From positions 1 to 5,164 of the forward strand of contig JADYYU010000146.1 in the NCBI GenBank assembly GCA_020853515.1: a DNA stretch of 5,164 bases, written 5' to 3'. Source of the stretch: Chitinophagaceae bacterium (lineage in GTDB: Bacteria > Bacteroidota > Bacteroidia > Chitinophagales > Chitinophagaceae). A program made the translations under genes and the position numbers. Of this stretch, positions 1 to 5,164 are shown piece after piece (within the stretch, counting starts at the first letter, position 1; every line of letters starts with the position of its first letter). The notes beneath the pieces are model-generated. The model did no database searches. It worked only from the letters and a program-made list of their open reading frames with translations, and was not told the origin of the DNA.

Positions 1-1
1 A

Positions 2-493
2 TACAGCGCAAAAATATATGCTGAAATTTCATTCAACTTCACCAATGGCTTTCAGGCGGCATACAGTCAGTGGCGAAAGGGCCAAACAATACAGGTGCAA
101 GGTAATCACTGCAAATGGACTAACGCCTCGTTTGCCAACGGCAGTCAGGATAGCTACCAATTGTATTTACAAAAAGTGTTTGCTTTCGCAGGTTCTTTAT
201 CGCTTGCTAAACAACTGAAACCAGTTACAGATATAAGTACATTGCTTGCCGGCGATGTTTGGATCAGGGGTGGTTCGCCTGGTCACGCTGTTATAGTGCT
301 TGATGTGGCCACCAATAAGGCTGGCAAAAAAATATTTCTGATTGCACAAAGTTATATGCCGGCGCAGGATATACACATTTTGAAGAACCCAGGTAACGAA
401 CTAATTTCTCCCTGGTATGCGGTAGAGGATATTCAAAATGAACTCGAAACACCTGAATATACCTTCTACAAAACTGAACTGCGGAGGTGGTAA
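2..493 (+). CDS. DUF4846 domain-containing protein, C-terminal part (5' truncated by window edge)
   Basis: This reading frame is open from base 2 to a TAA at 491-493 and gives 163 residues; the true start lies left of the window. The GTG at base 95 lies inside the domain and is not a credible start. The visible part carries the conserved DUF4846 core: a W(I)RGGSPGHAVIV stretch (visible residues 87-99), then a Val-Asp-rich strand, a KKIFLIAQSYMPAQDIHILKNP block (109-130) and SPWY (136-139). These match my memory of the family, which is widespread in Bacteroidota and has no established reaction. The Gly-His-Ala motif before a hydrophobic strand loosely recalls papain-like or NlpC/P60 folds, and a Cys lies upstream (visible residue 37), but a catalytic role is speculation. 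The N-terminus is missing, so an export signal cannot be judged. The next gene on the same strand starts 116 bp later behind its own promoter, so this is probably the last gene of its transcript. Confidence 0.85.
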   Translation, partial: YSAKIYAEISFNFTNGFQAAYSQWRKGQTIQVQGNHCKWTNASFANGSQDSYQLYLQKVFAFAGSLSLAKQLKPVTDISTLLAGDVWIRGGSPGHAVIVLDVATNKAGKKIFLIAQSYMPAQDIHILKNPGNELISPWYAVEDIQNELETPEYTFYKTELRRW

Positions 494-517
494 TATTAAT
501 TTAACGGAAGTCCGCTG

Positions 518-547
518 TTCGTTTCATCCCCTGATTGACTATATTTG
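518..547 (+). promoter_or_regulatory. Bacteroidota-type promoter upstream of yitT-family gene
   Basis: Bases 540-547 read TATATTTG, an exact match to the Bacteroidota housekeeping -7 element TAnnTTTG. A near-match to the -33 element TTTG (TTCG, 518-521) lies 18 bases upstream, within the usual spacing. Transcription would start near 553-555. That is after the possible TTG start at 535 and about 55 bases before the ATG at 610, so the element also informs the start choice of the next gene. Recognised by eye only. Confidence 0.5.
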
Positions 548-609
548 AAATAATGCAAAGTCTGTATTATGCACATTCAGCACTTGTATCACTCTTAAAC
601 CTGACAATC

Positions 610-1587
610 ATGAATGCATCCTGGAAAAGGTTTTTTGCCACTTTATTTTTAAAACTAAACCATCCGCAGTCAGATTCTGCTAAGAAGCATTCTGCATATC
701 AACGAGCTAAGGCTTTCAGAGAATTTGTGATCAATCTCAGAAGGCATGCCAAGGATGTGGTATTAATAACCATTGGTATTTTTTCAGCATCTTTTGGTTT
801 TAAAGGTTTTCTGCTCACCAATCATTTTATCGATGGCGGGGTCACAGGTATCTCCCTGCTGGTGTCCGCTTTGTCCGGTTTGCCGCTTTCTTTGCTGATC
901 GTTTGCATTAATATTCCGTTTATCATTCTGGGTTATAATATTATGGGCAAAACATTTGCCATTAAAACCGCCCTTGCTATTACGGGACTGGCTATTTGTA
1001 TTTTTGCAGTCGACTTTCCGAATGTAACAAACGACAACCTGCTGGTGGCTGTTTTTGGCGGTTTTTTTCTGGGGGCGGGCATCGGACTTGCTGTCCGGGG
1101 TGGTGCGGTCATTGATGGCACAGAAGTGCTCGCGATCTATTTAAGCCGCAAATTTGGTACCACAATGGGAGATGTGGTGATAGCCATTAATGTGATGATC
1201 TTTTCGGCGGCTGCTTATTTTCTTTCAATCGAAATTGCCCTGTATTCAATGATTACTTACCTGGCCGCTTCGCGCACCCTCGATTTTATTATCGAAGGCA
1301 TCGAAGAGTATATCGGTGTCACTATTATTTCGTCGCACAGCGAAGAAATCCGGCAAATGATTATCGAAAATATGGGTCGGGGCGTCACCGTTTACAGTGG
1401 TAAAGGGGGCTTTGGTAAAAAAGGAGACGTACGTGATATTGATATTATATACACCGTCGTTACCAGGCTTGAACTCAATAAGCTGAATACTGAAATTGAA
1501 AAAATTGACCCGCATTCATTTGTGGTGATGAGCAGCATCAAGGATACCAAAGGAGGAATGATCAAAAAACGCCCGCTAAAACACTAG
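610..1587 (+). CDS. YitT family integral membrane protein with C-terminal DUF2179 domain
   Basis: From the ATG at 610 the product has 325 residues. A polar, basic N-terminal region of about 45 residues precedes a membrane domain with about five or six hydrophobic segments, roughly residues 49-70, 81-108, 115-135, 146-165, 187-206 and possibly 207-222. Family signatures are GGVTGISLL (76-84) and GGAVIDGTEVLAIYLSRKFG (164-183). The soluble C-terminal part (about 230-316) is a DUF2179 domain with GRGVTVYSGKGGFGKKGD (256-273) and a downstream IDPHSFVVMSSI segment. YitT proteins sit in the inner membrane; substrate and mechanism are not established, and proposals of transport or ligand sensing are inference. 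The frame stays open back to a TTG at 535 and includes an ATG at 553, but a promoter match overlaps the TTG and those extra 25 residues do not look like family sequence. The protein is a little longer than the usual roughly 280-300 residues because of its N-terminal tail. It is probably monocistronic, and converges with the TamL gene. Confidence 0.92.
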   Translation: MNASWKRFFATLFLKLNHPQSDSAKKHSAYQRAKAFREFVINLRRHAKDVVLITIGIFSASFGFKGFLLTNHFIDGGVTGISLLVSALSGLPLSLLIVCINIPFIILGYNIMGKTFAIKTALAITGLAICIFAVDFPNVTNDNLLVAVFGGFFLGAGIGLAVRGGAVIDGTEVLAIYLSRKFGTTMGDVVIAINVMIFSAAAYFLSIEIALYSMITYLAASRTLDFIIEGIEEYIGVTIISSHSEEIRQMIIENMGRGVTVYSGKGGFGKKGDVRDIDIIYTVVTRLELNKLNTEIEKIDPHSFVVMSSIKDTKGGMIKKRPLKH

Positions 1588-1741
1588 TCATTTTTTTTGT
1601 ATCATCGGCAGATACACTGTTCAGCGGATTTGCGACGCTCCGTTGTGACGGTATCGCTCTGTTCAGCAGGCAATATTCCCTTGACAAAGCTATTTGTTTT
1701 CACATCATGCTCACTGCCTGTAAGGCTTTTCACACAAGCGA
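1588..1741. other. Convergent intergenic region, no clear terminator
   Basis: This 154-bp gap separates the ends of the yitT-family and tamL genes. A T8 run (1591-1598) lies 3 bases after the yitT-family stop but has no GC-rich stem before it. A weak 6-bp inverted repeat follows it (TGTATC 1598-1603, GATACA 1611-1616, 7-base loop), which is the wrong order for an intrinsic terminator on the + strand. A 4-bp hairpin with a TTTT tail (1716-1730) is too short to call. CTGTTCAGC occurs twice (1617-1625 and 1659-1667). An open frame runs through here on the + strand into tamL, but it has no family resemblance and largely antisense content. Confidence 0.5.
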
Positions 1742-4138
1742 TCAAAACGGATAGCCGATTGCAATATTCCAGATGCCTGAACTGTATTTCAGCCTGTCAA
1801 AAGCAAAACCGTAATTTGTGGGTACTTGTGGTTGTTTGATCGGGAAGCCAAGATCAATCCGGAAGACAAAAAAGGAGAAATCAAATCTGAAACCTGCACC
1901 GGCAGACATAGCCAGATCCTGTACAAAATATTTGGGATCGAGTTCGCCGCCCGGTATATCTGCACTTTTGTTGTATAACCATACGTTGCCAATATCAGCA
2001 AACAAAGCACCTTTAAATACTATCACACCTGAAAACAACTTCAAAAGATTCATTCTGTATTCAGTATTGAGTTCAAACTTCATATCCCCTGTCCGGTCGA
2101 TATATGATGTATTGGCAGTTGTATCCTGCGAGCGGCCGGGACCGATGGTACGCGCACGCCATCCACGGTTACTAAACGCACCACCGGCAGAGTAACGTTT
2201 AATATAAGGTAGCACAGCGGTGTTGCCGATAGGAATACCTGCCCCAATCATCAGCCTGTTTGCCCACTCGCTTTTTTTGAAACGGATATAGCGACGCAGA
2301 TCTGTTTCCAGTTTTATGTACTGGGCAATGGGCTGAATGTTATCCTGACTGATTTTGTTATAGATGTAATTTACACCTCTCAGAAGGGTGCCGGCTTCTT
2401 CAAATGAAATTCGTAGCGTGGTGTTGTTTCTCAGCAGATTGTCAGGATTGTTTTTAAAATCAAAGGTTACATTTTCGCCGTAAATGGTATTGTCTGAAAA
2501 GATGTTTCTGAGGTACTGGTTTTGATCAATTTTTTCTTTAAAAGAAGTGCTCAGCAATCGATCAGGCACTTTGGTAATTGTAAGAAATGCAGGATTCAGG
2601 CGCCAGTGTTTTTTGATTGTTTCTTTCCAGCTATAACCAAAACTACCGGTGGCATTGATGATCGTATAGTTGTTAATACGTTGTATCAGGCTGTAATTCA
2701 GGGTGAAGACGGTATAAGGCAGTGTTTTTTTACTGAACATATTTTGCCTGAAAGGCACTATAAATTTAGGGAATGTAAATTCAGAAGTTATACTGGCATT
2801 ATTGCCCGACAAATAAAAATGTTTAACGCCATTCAGTAAATTATCATTTCTGAATTCAGTAGAATAGGAGCCCCGGAGCAGCATCTGATTGGCTCCAGAA
2901 AATAAATTGCGGTTGCGATAGATGGCACTACCTCCGAATCCAAGAAAATAGTCGCCGTCACTGGTACTGATATCCCCTAATATGGTGGCGTCCATCTTAG
3001 GTGCCGTGTTGAGTGTGATATAGCAGTTAAGTTGCCCATGCTCATTGGGTATTTTTTCAAACCGGATGTTTACAAACTGAAAGATTCCAAGCTGATACAA
3101 GCGGTTGATGGTGGCTTCCACATCCGCTGTGTTAAAGACGGTGCCCGGTTGTATGAAAATATTCCGCGCGATCACTTTTCGATTTACCGGCAGTGTTTTA
3201 TATTTAAAATGTATGGCATCATACTCGGTATTTGATTCAGGCACCGTCACATTTTTTGAAAAGACATCATTGATGTCCACAAAAATATTTTTGAACTGAT
3301 AGGTCTGTGTGTATGAACTGTCCTTGGTTTGTTCAAATTTGATGGTAATATTGATCGTTGTATTTTCTTTTTTTTCGCTGCTGTAATTAGCAGATTGTTC
3401 AAATGGATCTTCAGACAGATCGAGCAGTGCCTGCCTGTTGGCTGTATCAATGATAAAACTGATATTGTCCATTTTGAAATCATACAAGCCACTGTTCCGG
3501 AAGATCTTGTAGAGTCTTTCACGCTCAAGACCGCAACTGAAATTAGTAAAGGGAAGACCTTTTTTAATGTAACTCTTATCGGCATACTTGTTGATCAGAA
3601 ACTGCAGATTTCGGTCTTCTGTCTCGGCCGTTACTTTGTCTATCACATAATATTTGCCGGCATCGATCGTATGTTCGATATGGCTGATTTTTGGATTTGA
3701 TGTGGGAACAATTTTTGAGGTGACTGTCGCATAAAAGTATCCCTGATTGATCATGAACTGCTTCATATTGGCTTCGGCTTTTTTTCTCAGCAGGCTGTCA
3801 ATCAAACTCGGTGGCTCCACCTTATGCTTCACGATTTTTTCATGCAGGGGATTGTTTTTATATTTTTGATAGTTGTTGTTGTATTTCCAAAGTTTATACT
3901 TTGGCATGATATTCAGATCAAGCAAATGCGTATTGGGCTTGGGCTGAGCATAGGCCAGAATGGCACTTTCCAGTTCACCCTTGTATTTTACCGGTTTAAT
4001 GGTATTCAGTTTTAAAGTGGTTTTACCCAGCAGGGTTTGATCCTTGGTAAGATGTTTGGTATAGTTGCAGCCGTTCAGTAACATGCCTGCACAGCAGATA
4101 ACTGAATAAAACAGTATGTAGTTTTTGAATTTTGACAC
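1742..4138 (-). CDS. tamL: TamL-type outer membrane lipoprotein, BamA/TamA (Omp85) family
   Basis: The 798-residue product starts at GTG (4138-4136); an in-frame TAG lies four codons upstream, and the first ATG (residue 19) would destroy the signal peptide. Residues 1-23 form a lipoprotein signal ending in the lipobox LNGC with Cys24 as the lipidated residue, followed by the N-terminal sequence usual for TamL (CNYTKHLTKDQTLL). Residues of about 30-375 are POTRA-like, with GYFYATV (133-139) and NTADVEATINRLYQLGIFQF (336-355). A 16-stranded-type barrel domain (surface antigen family) follows from about 380 to 798. It carries the loop-6 motif GGAFSNRGWR (652-661), equivalent to (V/I)RGF of Omp85 proteins, and ends in aromatic Phe798, as expected of a BAM-assembled barrel. 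TamL is the Bacteroidota lipid-anchored counterpart of TamA, working with the periplasm-spanning TamB in envelope biogenesis. No tamB is next to it here: the gene downstream is the convergent yitT-family gene. A general BamA-like lipoprotein is the alternative label. Confidence 0.92.
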   Translation of the reverse strand: MSKFKNYILFYSVICCAGMLLNGCNYTKHLTKDQTLLGKTTLKLNTIKPVKYKGELESAILAYAQPKPNTHLLDLNIMPKYKLWKYNNNYQKYKNNPLHEKIVKHKVEPPSLIDSLLRKKAEANMKQFMINQGYFYATVTSKIVPTSNPKISHIEHTIDAGKYYVIDKVTAETEDRNLQFLINKYADKSYIKKGLPFTNFSCGLERERLYKIFRNSGLYDFKMDNISFIIDTANRQALLDLSEDPFEQSANYSSEKKENTTINITIKFEQTKDSSYTQTYQFKNIFVDINDVFSKNVTVPESNTEYDAIHFKYKTLPVNRKVIARNIFIQPGTVFNTADVEATINRLYQLGIFQFVNIRFEKIPNEHGQLNCYITLNTAPKMDATILGDISTSDGDYFLGFGGSAIYRNRNLFSGANQMLLRGSYSTEFRNDNLLNGVKHFYLSGNNASITSEFTFPKFIVPFRQNMFSKKTLPYTVFTLNYSLIQRINNYTIINATGSFGYSWKETIKKHWRLNPAFLTITKVPDRLLSTSFKEKIDQNQYLRNIFSDNTIYGENVTFDFKNNPDNLLRNNTTLRISFEEAGTLLRGVNYIYNKISQDNIQPIAQYIKLETDLRRYIRFKKSEWANRLMIGAGIPIGNTAVLPYIKRYSAGGAFSNRGWRARTIGPGRSQDTTANTSYIDRTGDMKFELNTEYRMNLLKLFSGVIVFKGALFADIGNVWLYNKSADIPGGELDPKYFVQDLAMSAGAGFRFDFSFFVFRIDLGFPIKQPQVPTNYGFAFDRLKYSSGIWNIAIGYPF

Positions 4139-4154
4139 TATCTTTAGACCCTAT

Positions 4155-4886
4155 ATGATTTCGAAAGCGCAAGTTAAACATATTCGTTCATTAGAGGATA
4201 AAAAATACCGGTATGAATGCAAACAGTTTACAATTGAAGGGGCAAAAATGCTGGAGGAATGTTTAAAGTCGGGTTTTGAAATCATACAGATTTATGCACT
4301 GAGCAACTGGATACACAGACAGCAGCCATTGCCTGGAATGTTGACGGTAACGACGGAAGTCAGTGCCCCGGAATTAAGTCGCATCAGCAATTTAAAAACA
4401 CCTCAGGAAGTGCTTGCCGTAGTAAAAATGCCGCAACGTGATCATTTGCCTGCGGTCAGCAAAGCCATTGCCCTCGATCAGATACAGGATCCCGGCAACC
4501 TGGGCAGTATTATCCGGATTGCTGATTGGTACGGAATTGATCATCTGATTTGCAGTATGCATACAGCAGATGTATACAAGAGTAAGGTATTGCAGGCAAC
4601 AATGGGAAGCATCTTCAGGGTGCAATGTTTTTACACCGATCTGAGATCTTTTTTTTTGGAACGCAGCCATCCTGATTTGTATGCCTGTGTGCTTGACGGA
4701 CAGAATATCAACAGCCTGGACACTAAGAAGGAAGGAATTATATTGATTGGTAATGAAGGCAGGGGTATAGACCCGGAATTGATCGCGCTTTGTAATTATA
4801 AAATCAGCATACCAAGAATTGGCCATGCAGAGAGTCTGAATGCGGCGGTGGCAACGGGTATTATTTGTAATAAGTTATTCGGATAA
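4155..4886 (+). CDS. TrmH/SpoU family RNA 2'-O-methyltransferase
   Basis: From the ATG at 4155 the product has 243 residues, normal for the family. An N-terminal substrate-binding domain (about 1-95; FTIEGAKMLEECL at 25-37) is followed by the SPOUT (alpha/beta-knot) catalytic domain (about 103-240). The three SpoU motifs are visible: motif 1 NLGSIIR (115-121, with the family Asn115 and Arg121), motif 2 LIGNEGRGI (197-205) and motif 3 IPRIGHAESLNAAVATGI (219-236, S-adenosylmethionine-binding knot). Such enzymes methylate a ribose 2'-OH in tRNA or rRNA in the cytoplasm using S-adenosylmethionine; which RNA position is modified cannot be told from sequence. A TTG at 4125 is in frame, but it would overlap the divergent tamL start, and MISKAQVKHI is the usual family N-terminus, so 4155 is preferred. 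A run of nine T (4649-4657, encoding part of RSFFLE) sits inside the gene, with the frame intact. The gene is head-to-head with tamL, 16 bp apart. Confidence 0.93.
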   Translation: MISKAQVKHIRSLEDKKYRYECKQFTIEGAKMLEECLKSGFEIIQIYALSNWIHRQQPLPGMLTVTTEVSAPELSRISNLKTPQEVLAVVKMPQRDHLPAVSKAIALDQIQDPGNLGSIIRIADWYGIDHLICSMHTADVYKSKVLQATMGSIFRVQCFYTDLRSFFLERSHPDLYACVLDGQNINSLDTKKEGIILIGNEGRGIDPELIALCNYKISIPRIGHAESLNAAVATGIICNKLFG

Positions 4887-4915
4887 TTTGAGTCGCTGTT
4901 ATGAAAAAGTTATTC

Positions 4916-4923
4916 TATTTTTG
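4916..4923 (+). promoter_or_regulatory. Bacteroidota -7 promoter element for the gene at 4997
   Basis: TATTTTTG matches TAnnTTTG exactly and lies 30 bases after the methyltransferase stop. The only good -33 match, TTTG at 4887-4890, is 25 bases upstream, somewhat longer than the usual spacing, so the promoter may be weak or activator-dependent. Transcription would start near 4929-4931, leaving a leader of about 65 bases that begins with the stem-loop at 4934-4973. Confidence 0.4.
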
Positions 4924-4933
4924 TCCATTAAAC

Positions 4934-4973
4934 TAAAATGATATCAATGAGTCAAAGCACCGGTATCATTTTA
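4934..4973. other. 12-bp imperfect inverted repeat / leader stem-loop
   Basis: The arms TAAAATGATATC (4934-4945) and GGTATCATTTTA (4962-4973) pair over 12 positions, eleven Watson-Crick and one G-U in the + strand RNA, around a 16-base loop. It lies between the methyltransferase and the gene at 4997, just after the predicted transcription start of the latter. It could be a leader structure, a split operator for a dimeric regulator, or a weak terminator for the upstream gene. The stem is AT-rich and the U run is only four bases, so a strong intrinsic terminator is unlikely. Confidence 0.5.
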
Positions 4974-4996
4974 ATAAACCATAAAATGAAATTTAT

Positions 4997-5164
4997 ATGA
5001 AATCGAACATGAACAAGGTATTCCGATTGAATATTATGAAAAACAATTTTGCTAAAATAGGTTATGGCAGCAGATTCTTGTTTCTCTTTATCTTCTTATT
5101 TGCAACGCAAGATACCTTTGCACGCTGGAACAAAGCCATGCTTCGCATCCGTGAAGAGCGGGGC
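4997..5164 (+). CDS. N-terminus of an exported protein of unknown function (3' truncated by window edge)
   Basis: An ATG at 4997 opens a frame that runs uninterrupted to the window edge, giving 56 residues. A polar N-terminal stretch containing Arg26 leads into a strongly hydrophobic core FLFLFIFLFA (27-36), then TQDTFA and a plausible signal peptidase I cut after Ala42 (T40-F41-A42). No lipobox Cys is visible. The mature part begins RWNKAMLRIREERG and is too short to place in a family. In-frame ATGs at 5009 and 5036 are alternatives; starting at 5036 (MKNNFAKIGYGSR) gives a signal peptide of normal length, while 4997 makes an unusually long n-region. It has its own predicted promoter and a stem-loop in the leader, so it is probably transcribed separately from the methyltransferase. 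Export to periplasm, outer membrane or outside is inferred from the signal peptide only. Confidence 0.7.
   Translation, partial: MKSNMNKVFRLNIMKNNFAKIGYGSRFLFLFIFLFATQDTFARWNKAMLRIREERG

Noticed and set aside
18..218. 66-codon open frame overlapping the DUF4846 gene
   Set aside because: It is out of frame with the conserved DUF4846 sequence, which covers the same bases.
501..520. Small hairpin (CGG/CCG) after the DUF4846 stop as a terminator
   Set aside because: The stem is only 3-4 bp and no T run follows.
1716..1730. GCCT-GTA-AGGC hairpin followed by TTTT as a terminator for the yitT-family gene
   Set aside because: A 4-bp stem with a 3-base loop is too weak, and it lies about 130 bases after the stop.
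1597..1839. Open frame of 80 codons on the + strand after the yitT-family gene
   Set aside because: Its second half is antisense to the conserved barrel end of tamL, the sequence is Cys/Ser-rich without a recognisable pattern, and no promoter is visible.
3247..3585. 112-codon open frame on the - strand inside tamL, and several + strand frames at 2522-2839, 3329-3700 and 3824-4015
   Set aside because: All lie within the tamL coding region, whose own frame carries clear family motifs throughout; they look like shadows in low-GC DNA.
4139..4146. TATCTTTA as the promoter of the methyltransferase gene
   Set aside because: It has one mismatch to TAnnTTTG and no TTTG-like element at suitable spacing upstream, so it is kept only as a candidate within the divergent-junction finding.
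4392..4826. 144-codon antisense open frame inside the methyltransferase gene
   Set aside because: It is fully antisense to the SpoU catalytic domain and has no recognisable features of its own.

Overview
The window looks like ordinary core chromosome of a Bacteroidota bacterium. The protein families (DUF4846, YitT/DUF2179, a lipidated BamA/TamA-type protein, a TrmH/SpoU methyltransferase) read like Chitinophagaceae-type sequences; the family-level guess is from recollection of similar proteins, not a search. Supporting signs are an AT-leaning composition, no Shine-Dalgarno sequences before the starts, and two exact matches to the Bacteroidota -7 promoter element TAnnTTTG. I see no mobile element, phage gene, CRISPR array, tRNA or rRNA, and no convincing new multi-gene system.

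Layout, left to right. (1) Bases 2-493, + strand: the C-terminal 163 residues of a DUF4846 protein whose start lies outside the window. (2) 494-609: a short gap with a good Bacteroidota promoter near 518-547. (3) 610-1587, +: a YitT-family membrane protein with a C-terminal DUF2179 domain; an upstream TTG at 535 is open in frame, but the promoter overlaps it. (4) 1588-1741: a convergent gap without a clear terminator. (5) 1742-4138, - strand: a 798-residue outer-membrane lipoprotein of the BamA/TamA superfamily (TamL type), starting at GTG. (6) 4155-4886, +: a 243-residue TrmH/SpoU RNA methyltransferase, head-to-head with the TamL gene and separated from it by only 16 bp. (7) 4887-4996: an intergenic stretch with an exact -7 element, a 12-bp stem-loop and a four-codon mini-ORF. 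(8) 4997 to the right edge, +: the first 56 codons of a secreted or envelope protein with a signal peptide, product unknown.

The genes do not form one pathway. Each seems to have its own transcription unit: DUF4846 and yitT face the same way but have a promoter between them, yitT and tamL converge, tamL and the methyltransferase diverge, and the last gene has its own leader. The envelope theme (DUF4846, YitT, TamL, the exported protein) may be chance. The points most worth a second look are the start-site corrections, the very tight divergent tamL/methyltransferase junction, and the structured leader before the last gene.
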